A DNA stretch of 64,000 bases from Phenylobacterium conjunctum. Its GTDB lineage: Bacteria; Pseudomonadota; Alphaproteobacteria; Caulobacterales; Caulobacteraceae. The notes under the pieces are model-generated. The model did no database searches. It saw nothing but the letters and a program-made list of their open reading frames with translations, and was not told the origin of the DNA. Below, in pieces: positions 17,845-28,200 of this stretch (the first letter of the stretch is position 1; every line of letters begins with the position of its first letter). A program made the translations under genes and the position numbers. The DNA lies in contig NZ_JBHTLQ010000017.1 of the NCBI RefSeq assembly GCF_042679085.1, forward strand, positions 1-64,000. Reading direction: 5' to 3'.

Positions 17845-19365
17845 GTGACTGGCGAACATTCGGAATGGGAACTTGCGTGGCCACCAGCCCACGCCATGAT
17901 CGAATCACTGCGGGGGGTGGGCTATTCGGTTGAGACCGCGGTCGCCGACCTTGTCGACAACAGCATCGCGGCTGGCGCACGTAACATCCACGTCGACTTC
18001 CACTTTGATGGTCCCGAATCATGGATGACCCTGACTGACGACGGTAGAGGCATGGACGCGGAAGCGCTCCGTTTCGCCATGACCGTTGGCGGCCGGAGCC
18101 CGCTCGACGTCCGGTCGGCCTCGGACCTCGGCCGCTTCGGCATGGGGCTGAAGACAGCTTCCTTCGCCCAATGCCGACGCCTGACCGTGGCGTCCCGCCT
18201 AGCGGGCGGTAGGACAGCCATCCGTCGCTGGGACCTCGACTACATCGCGCGGCCCGACGTGAACGAGTGGCGACTCCTCTCTGGAGCTGCGGCCGGCTCG
18301 GAGCCGCGTGTCGAGATTCCCGGAACGGCGTCCGGTACCGTCGTCCTATGGGAGCGCATGGATCGACTGACGGCCGGCCTTTCGCATGATCGGCGCTCCG
18401 AGGACGCGTTTTGGTCGATGGCCTCCCGCGTCGAAGCCCACCTTGCGATGGTCTTCCACCGATATCTGGAGAACGGACGCATCCGCCTGCAGATGGGGGC
18501 TACCCGGATCCGGCCCTGGGACCCCTTCCTGACCAGCCATCCGGCAACCGATTGCACGCCCGTCGACAACATCGCCACGCCGACCGGACCTGTCAGTGTG
18601 CAGGGGTTCGTCCTGCCCCATCGGGACCAGCTGGATGAGGAGACTTGGCGACGCGCGGCCGGGCCGGCGGGGTGGACCTCGCAGCAGGGATTTTACGTCT
18701 ACCGCAATGACCGCCTCCTAGTGTCGGGCGGGTGGCTTGGACTTGGCGAACCCCGCCTCTGGACGCGGGAGGAGCCATACAAGCTGGCGCGACTCTGGGT
18801 GTCCTTCACCAATGCGGCCGACGCGGATTGGGGCGTGGACATCCGAAAATCGCTTGCGCGTCCCCCGCGTCAGGTGCGCCCTAGGCTCACCGACCTAGCC
18901 GAGACCGTCAGGCGCGACGCCCGGCGGGTCTTCGCGCATCGGGGCTCGTATGGGCGTTCGGCGGCCAATCCCGAGCTCACGCCAGCCTGGACTGCCGGAG
19001 CAGCCTCAGGTCCGTCCTATCGTATCAACCGCGAGCATCCCGCAGTGGGGCGCATCCGAGACATGCTCGGCCCGAACAGCGCGTCCCTCGAGGATCTTCT
19101 GCGCGTGCTCGAAAGGACCGTACCGGTCCAGCGTATCTGGCTCGACGCCGTCGAGGCGGGTGACGTCGGCTCGGCCGGGCCGGAGATTCCGCCGGAGGAG
19201 GAGGAGGCGCTCAAGGAAATGGCGCGGGCGCTCTACCGGCATATGACCGAGACGATCAGGCTAGTTCCCGAGGTCGCCCGGCGTCGACTGCTCGGGACCG
19301 ACCCCTTTCAGACCTGTCCGGCGATCGTGGAGAGCGCCATCGCGGATCTCGTGGAGAAGAAATGA
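17845..19365 (+). CDS. GHKL/MutL-like ATPase of an Mza-type defence operon
   Basis: This 506-residue protein has an N-terminal GHKL (Bergerat) ATPase fold: N box ADLVDNSIAAGA (33-44), G1 box DDGRGMD (65-71) and G2 box GRFGMGLKTAS (96-106). The rest lacks a recognisable kinase part, so it is MutL-like rather than a sensor. It starts with GTG at 17845 after a GAGGAAG ribosome binding site. Its stop overlaps the Z1 gene start (ATGA). MutL-like ATPase, Z1, DUF4420 and AIPR genes together define the Mza anti-phage system. Confidence 0.85.
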   Translation: MTGEHSEWELAWPPAHAMIESLRGVGYSVETAVADLVDNSIAAGARNIHVDFHFDGPESWMTLTDDGRGMDAEALRFAMTVGGRSPLDVRSASDLGRFGMGLKTASFAQCRRLTVASRLAGGRTAIRRWDLDYIARPDVNEWRLLSGAAAGSEPRVEIPGTASGTVVLWERMDRLTAGLSHDRRSEDAFWSMASRVEAHLAMVFHRYLENGRIRLQMGATRIRPWDPFLTSHPATDCTPVDNIATPTGPVSVQGFVLPHRDQLDEETWRRAAGPAGWTSQQGFYVYRNDRLLVSGGWLGLGEPRLWTREEPYKLARLWVSFTNAADADWGVDIRKSLARPPRQVRPRLTDLAETVRRDARRVFAHRGSYGRSAANPELTPAWTAGAASGPSYRINREHPAVGRIRDMLGPNSASLEDLLRVLERTVPVQRIWLDAVEAGDVGSAGPEIPPEEEEALKEMARALYRHMTETIRLVPEVARRRLLGTDPFQTCPAIVESAIADLVEKK

Positions 19366-22214
19366 GGAAATCTGACGACCAGGCCGCGCTCGAGTTCGCG
19401 CAGACCCTGCTTCAGAACGAGCTCAATGGCGACGAGCCGCTGACGGTCTCCGGCATCGCTGCGGTGCTTGACCGCGTACTGGCCATGAACCCACGCTGGC
19501 AGACGTCAGTCGATCGCGAGGGCGTGCTGCGGGAGCTCGAGACGCGGTTCAGCGTCTGGATCGGACGAACAAGGGTTTTGGAGGACAATAGCGATCACGA
19601 AGCTTGGCTGACCGAGGATCGCAAGTCGGGGTGGCGTCTGTGGCCCCGTTATCGGCAGTATCTCGAACAGACCTGGGCCCCGGCGGCGATCGGGGGACTG
19701 GAGGACGCCACCGACGACATCCTCGGCCGCCTCGAGGACCCGGCGCGCCCCGGCATCTGGGACAGGCGCGGCCTTGTTGTCGGCCATGTTCAGTCAGGCA
19801 AGACATCCAACTACACCGGGCTGATCTGCAAGGCCGCTGACGCGGGTTACAAGGTTGTCATCGTCCTGGCCGGGATCCACAAGAACCTGCGCAGTCAGAC
19901 CCAGATGCGTCTGGACGAGGGCTTTCTAGGCTATGAGACCTCACCACAGCGCGATCCCACGGCGCTGGCCTCGATCGGGGTCGGTCTGATCGACTCTGAT
20001 CATGCGATACGGCCCGACTACGTGACGAACAGGGCCGACAATGGCGATTTCCGGCTCGCCGCCGCTCAGCACATGGGGATCAGTCCAGGCGGACGACCGC
20101 TGCTGTTCGTCGTGAAGAAGAACAAGACGGTCCTCAAGAACATCATTTCCTGGGTCGACGGCCTTTTGAACGGGCGTACGGCCATGGACGTGCCGCTGCT
20201 GCTGGTGGATGACGAGGCGGACCACGCCAGCGTGGATACGCGTGAGATGGCCGTCGATGAGGACGGCCGACCCGATCCGGAGCACGCGCCGGCGGTCATC
20301 AACGGTCTGATCAGAAGTCTCCTGAAGCGGTTCGACCGTTCCGCCTATGTCGGTTACACCGCGACGCCCTTCGCCAACATCTTCATACATGACGGAGCGC
20401 GAACCGAGGCCGAAGGGGAGGACCTCTTCCCACGGAGCTTCATCATCAACCTCCCGGCCGCCTCAAACTACGATGGTCCGGTACGCATTTTCGGGCTGGA
20501 ACCATCTTCCGACGACCCAGCAGGTCAACCAGGCCTGCCGCTTGTCCGTATCATCCGGGACCATGCCGCATCGGACAGTCCGGATGAACGCAACGGCTGG
20601 ATGCCCCCTGTGCACCGCAACGGCTTCACCGTCCTGCATGAAGGCGCTGCCCAGGTTCCCCCCTCGCTGCGGGAGGCGATTCTAGCATTCCTACTCACCT
20701 GCGCCGCCAGACGTGTTCGTGGACAGGTTGCTGTCCACAATTCCATGCTGGTTCACGTCACTCGGTTCACCAGCGTCCAGCGGCAGGTTCGAGACCAGGT
20801 GGAGAAGGAACTGGCCGCGATCGTGAACCGCCTTAGGCTGGGGCGGGGCGGCGATGAGGTGCGCCATGAGCTCCGGGCGCTCTGGGAGCGGGATTTCCTG
20901 CCCACGACGGAGCAGGTCGCGGCTGTGCTGCCGGAGCGCACCTTCACTCCCGTCATCTGGGAGGAGGTGGACGCCGTACTTCCCAGCGTCGCCGCTGACA
21001 TTCACGTCAAGGAAATCAACGGGAGCGCTCGTGATGTGCTCGATTATGAGGTCCATCGAGCCACCGGCTTCAACGTCATCGCGATCGGCGGCGACAAGCT
21101 GGCACGGGGCCTGACGCTGGAGGGTCTGAGCGTCAGCTATTTCCTGCGGGCGGCGCGCATGTACGATACGCTGATGCAGATGGGGCGATGGTTCGGTTTC
21201 AGACCGGGTTACCTGGACCTCTGCCGCCTCTACACCACTTCGGACCTGGAGGAATGGTTCGGTCACGTGACCGAAGCCTCAGAAGAGCTGCGTCGCGAGT
21301 TCGATCACATGCACTCGGTGGGAGGCAGTCCGAAGGACTATGGTCTGAGGGTACGTGCACACCCGACCCTCATGGTGACTTCCAGGGTCAAGATGAGGAA
21401 TTCCACCACGCTGGATCTCATCTTCTCCGGGGCGCTGCAGGAGACTGTGGTTTTCCACCGCGACGCTGGCGTCCTGAACGGAAATCTGGAGTTGACCGAG
21501 GCGTTCCTGCGCAGCCTCGGCCCGACCCCCCAGGGGGTGCGGCAGGATCGCCCCAACGGAACCTCGCACGACTGGGAGGCTGCGCGACGATGGACCTCTG
21601 TGCCGGGCGAACAGGTCGCGGACTACCTCGAACGATACGCTACGCACCCGACCGCCGTCAGAATGAACGCCCGGCTGCTTGCCGACTACACGCGCATGCA
21701 GCTGGCCGACGGATGCCTGACGCACTGGGACGTGGTGCTGCTGGGCGGTAGCGTGGAGCCCGCGGTGCCGGTGGCCGGTCTGGCGACTCCGCTGGTCCTG
21801 CGCAGCCTGAATCCTCGCATCCCACTGCCCCAGCAGAAGTCCGAAGGTCGTGTGGTGATCCGAAGGCTGCTGGCCCCACGCGACGAGGCGATCGACCTTG
21901 ATGCAACCGCGTGGGCCAAGGCCCTTAGGATCACAATCGGCGACTTCGAAGCCGATGCAGGGCGATCGCCCAGGCGGCGCTCTGCGCCTGATTCCCCGTC
22001 CGGCCCCGCACTCCGACGCGTCCGGGGGCAGCTGGCTCCGGAGCGTGGCCTTCTGCTGATTTATCCGCTGACGACAGTTGATTGGGATTTGAAGGGTCAT
22101 GCGCGACCAGCGATCGGGATCGGTGTCAGCTTTCCGGAGACAGCCGGCGCGCGCCCGGTCCGCTACAGCGTCAATAACATCTACTGGGATCAGGAATACG
22201 GAGAGGTCGCGTGA
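19362..22214 (+). CDS. Z1 domain helicase-like ATPase of an Mza-type defence operon
   Basis: The 950-residue protein is a superfamily 2-like ATPase of the Z1 (endonuclease-associated) family. The Walker A motif GHVQSGKTSN lies at 141-150 and the Walker B/DEAD box VDDEAD at 282-287. Next come GYTATPFANI (motif III-like), and GDKLARGLTLEGL and LMQMGRWFGFRPGY near residues 580-620. It is translationally coupled on both sides (4-base overlaps). In Mza and related systems Z1 is thought to act on nucleic acids together with the MutL-like ATPase, and the mechanism is not established. Confidence 0.92.
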   Translation: MRKSDDQAALEFAQTLLQNELNGDEPLTVSGIAAVLDRVLAMNPRWQTSVDREGVLRELETRFSVWIGRTRVLEDNSDHEAWLTEDRKSGWRLWPRYRQYLEQTWAPAAIGGLEDATDDILGRLEDPARPGIWDRRGLVVGHVQSGKTSNYTGLICKAADAGYKVVIVLAGIHKNLRSQTQMRLDEGFLGYETSPQRDPTALASIGVGLIDSDHAIRPDYVTNRADNGDFRLAAAQHMGISPGGRPLLFVVKKNKTVLKNIISWVDGLLNGRTAMDVPLLLVDDEADHASVDTREMAVDEDGRPDPEHAPAVINGLIRSLLKRFDRSAYVGYTATPFANIFIHDGARTEAEGEDLFPRSFIINLPAASNYDGPVRIFGLEPSSDDPAGQPGLPLVRIIRDHAASDSPDERNGWMPPVHRNGFTVLHEGAAQVPPSLREAILAFLLTCAARRVRGQVAVHNSMLVHVTRFTSVQRQVRDQVEKELAAIVNRLRLGRGGDEVRHELRALWERDFLPTTEQVAAVLPERTFTPVIWEEVDAVLPSVAADIHVKEINGSARDVLDYEVHRATGFNVIAIGGDKLARGLTLEGLSVSYFLRAARMYDTLMQMGRWFGFRPGYLDLCRLYTTSDLEEWFGHVTEASEELRREFDHMHSVGGSPKDYGLRVRAHPTLMVTSRVKMRNSTTLDLIFSGALQETVVFHRDAGVLNGNLELTEAFLRSLGPTPQGVRQDRPNGTSHDWEAARRWTSVPGEQVADYLERYATHPTAVRMNARLLADYTRMQLADGCLTHWDVVLLGGSVEPAVPVAGLATPLVLRSLNPRIPLPQQKSEGRVVIRRLLAPRDEAIDLDATAWAKALRITIGDFEADAGRSPRRRSAPDSPSGPALRRVRGQLAPERGLLLIYPLTTVDWDLKGHARPAIGIGVSFPETAGARPVRYSVNNIYWDQEYGEVA

Positions 22215-23224
22215 GCGGGCTCGAAGCCGCCTGGACCATCCTGGAGGACGAGCCGCGCAGTCGCAGCGGCTGGTACTCCCGCCGCATTCTGCCCGAAGCC
22301 GCCTGCGTTATACGGGCCGGACTGCGTGAGCCGGTCGGGACAAGGGCCCTGCTACTGGAGGTTCCCGCCGGGGCCGTGCCGACCGGGACGGAATGGCCCG
22401 AGTGCGTAGGTTTCGTCGTAGGTCCTGAGATGATGGTGCCAGGTCCTGGCGGGGCCGTACGCATCTGCCTGGAGGAACGGTCGCCGCTTTGGCGGGAGCT
22501 CTTCACGGTAATGGCGACGCAGGTGTCGCAGCACATCGCACAGGCCGCTGGCCCGCCAGCCGCCGTGGCGATCCTGCTATCTCGTTTGGCGGCGTGGCAG
22601 CGGTTCATGTCGGAGAACGGTCCAGGCCCGCTTTCCGAAGAGGCGCGGACGGGGCTGGTGGCCGAGTTGCTCTTCCTGGAGCGGGAAGTCCTGACGATTC
22701 TGCCTGTCGCCGAGGCGTTGGCCGCCTGGCAGGGCCCGTCGAAGGCTCCCCAGGACTTCCGCTTCCCAGCTGGGCTCGTTGAGGTGAAGGGATCGACCGC
22801 GGCCGCGCCAGCCTCCTTCCGCGTGGCCAATCTGGAGCAGCTGTCCGGTGCTGGGGGGCTTCCGGTGCTGCTGTGTCATCTCTCCATGAGCCTGGCGGGC
22901 GTCACCGCAAGGACGTTGCCGGAGATAGTGGATGAGCTGCGTGCGCTCGCCGAGCGTGCCGGCGCGGCCACCAGCCACCGGCTCGAAGACCTCCTTTTCC
23001 AGGCGGGATATCTGGACGCCCACATCTCTTCCTATCGCACGCCCGCCTACGAGGTACGGGCTCTGACGCGCTACTTGGTCAGTGAGGGGTTTCCCAGGCT
23101 CACCCCCGAAACCGTCCCGCCGGGCGTCAGCGCGGCAACCTACATGGTGTCGCTTTCAGCCTGTGCGCCCTACGAGGTCGATGCCACCAGGGCCGCGCTG
23201 ATCATCGGGAGTCCGAATGTCTGA
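22211..23224 (+). CDS. PD-(D/E)XK motif protein (DUF4420-like) of an Mza-type operon
   Basis: The product is 337 residues. A nuclease-type core is visible as Asp182, Glu191 and Lys193 in QDFRFPAGLVEVKGS, matching the PD-(D/E)XK arrangement of the DUF4420 family. This is the likely DNA-cutting component of the operon, although activity is inferred. It begins with GTG at 22211, overlapping the Z1 stop, and overlaps the following AIPR gene by eight bases, so the four genes form one tightly coupled operon. Confidence 0.82.
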   Translation: MSGLEAAWTILEDEPRSRSGWYSRRILPEAACVIRAGLREPVGTRALLLEVPAGAVPTGTEWPECVGFVVGPEMMVPGPGGAVRICLEERSPLWRELFTVMATQVSQHIAQAAGPPAAVAILLSRLAAWQRFMSENGPGPLSEEARTGLVAELLFLEREVLTILPVAEALAAWQGPSKAPQDFRFPAGLVEVKGSTAAAPASFRVANLEQLSGAGGLPVLLCHLSMSLAGVTARTLPEIVDELRALAERAGAATSHRLEDLLFQAGYLDAHISSYRTPAYEVRALTRYLVSEGFPRLTPETVPPGVSAATYMVSLSACAPYEVDATRAALIIGSPNV

Positions 23225-25298
23225 TCTCGAAGGCTTCGTCGCCGAATTCAATGCGGAGCTGCTGAACCGCGCAAGCGGCGGCGATGGAGTGGTGCCCGAC
23301 TTCAAGGAAAACGTCTTCACGGACATGATGATCGAAGCGCTCTCCGACCAGGTCGGAATCGTGGAGAACGCCGTCACCACCTATTTCGAAGGCGTTGTCG
23401 GGCGCGGACGCAGCAAGATCAACGGCTACGCGGTCTCCGACGACGAGGACTCCCTCGACCTCTTCGTCAGCATATTCCTGGGAGCGGCGAGCCCACAGAA
23501 GGTTGCGGCGGAGGATGTGAGGAAGGCCCTCGAACAGGCGGTGCGCTATTTCCGGGGTGCCGTCGAGGGGCTGCATCGTACGCTTGAACCGGCCAGCGAC
23601 CGCTATGCGATGACGGCGCGGATCGCCGAGCTCGCCAGCGGTATCAGTCGCGTCCGCGTGTTCGTGCTCACAGACGGCGTGACCGGCATGACGCGGGCCT
23701 CGATCCCCGCCCAGAGGGTCGGAAGCGTGGAGCTGCGCTTCGAGGTGTGGGATATCGAGAGGCTGAGCCGGGCGGTCGCCCACGGCCGCCCGCAGGCCGA
23801 GATCGACGTGGATCTGGACGAGATAGGAGGTCCCATCGCCTGCGTCGCCCTGCCGGACGCCGAGGCCGACTATTCAGCCTATCTTATGATCATCCCGGGA
23901 CAGGTGTTGTTCCAGCTCTACGAGCTCTACGGTTCACAGCTGCTGGAAAGGAACGTGCGGTCGTTCCTGCAGGCCAAGGGAAAGGTAAACCGCGGCATCC
24001 GCGACACCATCCGAAACGAGCCTCACAGGTTCATGGCCTACAACAACGGGATTTCCATGACCGCCGAGGTGGTGGAGACCACGACACTGCCGACCGGCCA
24101 GACGGCTGTACGGCGTATCCGGGGGCTTCAGATCGTCAACGGCGGGCAGACCTCATCCTCCATCCACCGCGCCGCCAAGCAGGACAAGGCAGACCTCTCG
24201 GGGGTCTATGTGCAGGCCAAGCTCACTGTTGTGGCGCCCGATCTCATCGACACCCTAGCCCCGCGGATAGCGGAATTCGCCAATACACAGAATCCGATCC
24301 AGATGGCCGACTTCTCGGCCAACGACCCCTTCCATATTGAGATCGAGCGGCTCGCCAACCAAATATGGATCCCCGGCGAACAGGGCCGGTGGTTCTATGA
24401 GCGGGCCCGGGGGCAATATCTCGTGGCGCTGGCGAACGAGGGTCGCACGGAGGCGCTCGCCCGCCGCTTCCGGGAGCGCACGCCGGTGCATCGCAGATTC
24501 GGGAAGCTGGAGCTCGGAAAATACCTCAACGCCTGGGATCAGCTGCCTCACCAGGTGGCCCTGGGCGGTCAGAAGAACTTCGTGCTGTTCATGCAACGGC
24601 TCCGCGAGACGCGGGCCCGTTCGTGGAAGCCTGATGACGCCTTCTTCCGCGATCTCGTGGCTAAGGGCATACTATTCGAATCGACAGCTCGCATCGTCAA
24701 GCGGGAGCCCTTCGAGGGGCACCGATCTCAGATCCTGCCCTACACTGTATCTGCGGTCGCCTTCGTGTCGGGCGACATGCTTGACCTCGGGCATATCTGG
24801 CGGGAACAGCGTCTTTCCGCAGAGCTCGAGGAGCTCATCCGCAGATGGACCCACATCATCGCCGACGCGATCCGCGAGACCGCAGGCGGGCGCGACATCG
24901 GGGAATGGTGCAAGAAGGCTGACTGCTGGAAGGCTGTACGACAGGCCACATTCGAACTGCCAGACCCGCCACCTCCGGAATTCTCCCAAACAGTAAGAAT
25001 CGCAGGTGGTTGGGGCGCTTCACCACAGGAGGATCGGGTCGCCCTCAGCCCAGACGAGATGGACGCGATCCGCCAGTGCAGGCTGATCGACGCGGCGGAC
25101 TGGATCAGGATGGTCGAGTGGGGCATGCAGACCGGGCGTCTGGACCTGCGACAACGCGAGATCGCCGCCGAGATGGCGTCCATGGCGGCCGGCGGATGGC
25201 CCGCTGGCCGTCTAACCGGCAAGCGGGCGTTACGGGCGCGTCCCGTCATCGTTATGGCCATTGAAGGGGGGGCGCTCGACCCGGAACGGGCGGGTTGA
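23217..25298 (+). CDS. AIPR family (abortive infection phage resistance) protein
   Basis: This 693-residue protein matches the AIPR family. The hallmark LERNVRSFL (243-251) is followed by NRGIRDTIRNEP and FMAYNNGISM (272-281), and IVNGGQTSSSI follows. The N-terminal part includes GYAVSDDEDSLDLFVS, where acidic residues may form a nuclease-like site as in related proteins. AIPR proteins act in abortive infection against phage. It is the last gene of the Mza-type operon, and its stop lies one base from the stop of the converging sigma-like gene. Confidence 0.88.
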   Translation: MSDLEGFVAEFNAELLNRASGGDGVVPDFKENVFTDMMIEALSDQVGIVENAVTTYFEGVVGRGRSKINGYAVSDDEDSLDLFVSIFLGAASPQKVAAEDVRKALEQAVRYFRGAVEGLHRTLEPASDRYAMTARIAELASGISRVRVFVLTDGVTGMTRASIPAQRVGSVELRFEVWDIERLSRAVAHGRPQAEIDVDLDEIGGPIACVALPDAEADYSAYLMIIPGQVLFQLYELYGSQLLERNVRSFLQAKGKVNRGIRDTIRNEPHRFMAYNNGISMTAEVVETTTLPTGQTAVRRIRGLQIVNGGQTSSSIHRAAKQDKADLSGVYVQAKLTVVAPDLIDTLAPRIAEFANTQNPIQMADFSANDPFHIEIERLANQIWIPGEQGRWFYERARGQYLVALANEGRTEALARRFRERTPVHRRFGKLELGKYLNAWDQLPHQVALGGQKNFVLFMQRLRETRARSWKPDDAFFRDLVAKGILFESTARIVKREPFEGHRSQILPYTVSAVAFVSGDMLDLGHIWREQRLSAELEELIRRWTHIIADAIRETAGGRDIGEWCKKADCWKAVRQATFELPDPPPPEFSQTVRIAGGWGASPQEDRVALSPDEMDAIRQCRLIDAADWIRMVEWGMQTGRLDLRQREIAAEMASMAAGGWPAGRLTGKRALRARPVIVMAIEGGALDPERAG

Positions 25299-25299
25299 A

Positions 25300-28200
25300 C
25301 TAGTCGAGCGCCGAGAAGAGCCGATCCCACTCGTCCGACCCGAACAAATCCTCGGCGCCGTCCAGAGCGCGGACAACCGACCGCGGAACGTGGGGTGACG
25401 GAGCGCCGCCGGCCGCGATCGCATCGAGGAGACCATGCACCTCCTCGGGCGTCGCCCATGGCACGTTCGCCGCACCGTGCCTCGCGCGGTCGAGGAGAGT
25501 GACCATCACGTCGTCGGTCCAGTCAAGCCGACCCGTCGCGTACTTGCTTGCGGCCATCCCGACCAGCATATCGCCAACCACCTCCGAGGCAGGATGATGC
25601 AGCTGCCAGTCCTCAGGAGCACGGACTGCGCCTGCGGCGGCGAGAATAGCCAGAAGATCCGCAGAGCTTTGGGCACCCGAGGCCGCGTGCGCCAGCCGCC
25701 CCGCTAGAATCCACCCCATGCCGCCCAGCCTTTGGATGAGCACCAGACTGCTCAACACCTCGTCGGCGGTAGGGGGATCGTCGCCTAGACGACGTCGCCG
25801 TTCCGTCGGCATCGACCACACGCCATGCAGACGCTTCAGACGTCGCCATTCCAGCCGCTCCTGCTCAGGCACTGGCCACGCTGTCGGATCGACCTCGGCC
25901 AACAACGAGCGGAACACCTCGTCCTCGGCCCCGTCCCGGGCCCAGACGCAGATCGCGTGTTCAAATTCCGCGGTCCAGGCGGGATAGAGCCCGCGGCCCT
26001 GGCCGGAGCGCGCGGCGCGAGCGTAGGCGCGCGCATGGCTTAAGCTGAGGAGCGCAGGCCCTGTCACCAGCCGGCGAGCGCCACGAATGTCCCACGCTCC
26101 GGGCGCAACGCGCAGATAAATTGGACTGCCGAGCAGGGTGGGGCCGACGCTTGCAGCGGAGAACTCCGGAAAGCTGTCCCGAATACTGTCGCGGAGATCC
26201 ACGTGCCGCATGGGGCCGCTCTCGCGAAGAGTGTCCTGAAGCCGGGCCGCCAGGGTTCCGGGTTCAGCCTGACGCGGGAACGCGGCGTGGCTGGTGTCCG
26301 GCAGACGGCCGGTGTCCGTTAAGCCTTCGACCGCCGGCAGCACCAGCCACCAGTGGTCGACGAGATGATGGAACAAGTGTGAGGCCTCACCCAGCTGTGT
26401 CAGCACCATCCGCGGAGAACGATCGTCCTCGTGATCCGCAGCCTCGTCCAGCTCGACCAAGCGCCAGACGTCCACGATGGCGCCATCGGCAGCTTCCATG
26501 GCCATCCTGTGCAGCCGGCCGATCCGCCGGGCCTTCGCGCCCAGGTGACCACGATGGAGGTAGCCTTGGTGCAGACGTATGCCTTGCAACAGCGGCACCG
26601 CCGCCTCCACCGTTTCGGGTTGAAGGTTGGTCCCGGCGCATGCATCGGCGAGCGGACGCGGCAAGTGCGCTGAGGCCAGCCACACTTCCAGCGTAAGGAC
26701 CGCTGCGTCGAGATCGCGGGCGGACCGGCCGGGTGCAAGCCAGCCGGCTCGGCTTTGCACCGCCTCTGCCTGCAGCCAGCCTCGGATATCCCCATGGACC
26801 ACATCGATCGCCAGCAGAAGCCAGGGGGGCAGCTGCGCCGCCCTAGCCGCAGCCCCAGGCAGAGGGACGAGGTCGGCGCCGTCGGCCAGCGTCTCCCATA
26901 TCTGTCCGCGCTGCGCCGCGAGCCATGTCTCGAAGGTGTCTCGCCAGGGACGCTTGGCGAGCACGCCCAGCGCCTTCTTCTCAACTTGGCGCACCCTTTC
27001 CCGGGTTACGCCCGCAATGCGTCCCATCTCCTCGAGCGTGCGCGGCGGCTCTCCCGAAAGCCCGTAGCGGCCTTCAAGGACAAACCGGTGTTTCGCTGAG
27101 AGGGCCTCCACGGCCTCCTGAACGAGGTCGAAGGGCTCGACCCTCACAGTGACGAGCGGTCGCGACAAGTCCGGCTCAGCGCGGCCAGCGCCCCGCTCCA
27201 GGCGCCCGGGTCCGCCATCCTCCGCGGGCAGGCTGGCCCCAATGCGCTGAACCAGCAGGATGAGCTCCGCGATCGAGCGCCTGCCTAGGCCGTCCAACTT
27301 GCAGAGGCGTCGATGAGCCTCATCCGGGTCGGCCCAGATGTCTGCCAAGGGCATCTCCGCAAGGCAGGGGTCGCCGCCAAGCCTGTTAGCGATGCGCACG
27401 GGTAGGTCCGCGTGGTCGGCGAGGTCGGCGACCGTACGCCCCTCCAGGACCGGGGGTGTGGATCGCTGCGACGGCTGCTCCACGGCCGCAGGTTCTGCGG
27501 GGAGCTGCAGTCGTCCCGTCGCATGCCCCTCGGCGAGACCGAGGAGCTCCCGCAAGCTATTGCGGCCGAGTTCAGGCACCTGCAGGATTTCTGCCTCCGT
27601 GAGGCGGCCTGACAGGAGGTCATCCACCGTGTGAAGCTCGAAGAGGTCGCTTCGATGGGTGCAGTTCGTAAGCCGCGTCGATGCCCCTGCCGTCCGGATG
27701 AGCTCGCTCAAAGTGATATCCGGAATAGAGGCGTAGTCAGCGCTAACCGAGGAGGGAATAATTGCGATCGACTGGAGCAGACCCAGGGGATCGCCGCCAG
27801 CCAGCACCTGCCGGCGGTAGGCACCCACGCGCATCACAAGTTCGTTCCAGGTCGTGGGCCCGAAGGCCGGCAGGGCGAGAAAGAGCCGCTCCGTGTCGGC
27901 GTCCGCCTGGAAGTCGTTGACTGAGAGCTCGAAAGGCTTGGCGCCGACAGCGCGATTCTTCAGCCGGTTCGAACCGCTCGCGGCTACGAGTTCACCCAGC
28001 GTGGTGTTTCGCAGAATGGTCAGGGCCCGCTCAGCTGCGCCCATCGCAGGCGCGGGCGTCTCGGCCGCCACACTCTTCGCCGCATCTACAACCGGAGCGT
28101 CCTGCCCCGGGTTCTCGGCGCATCTCACCTCAGCACGGCTTTCACGGTCCGGCGCGCCGGGGTCGCTCATGTCCACTGCTTGCTGTTCGCCAGCCTCCGA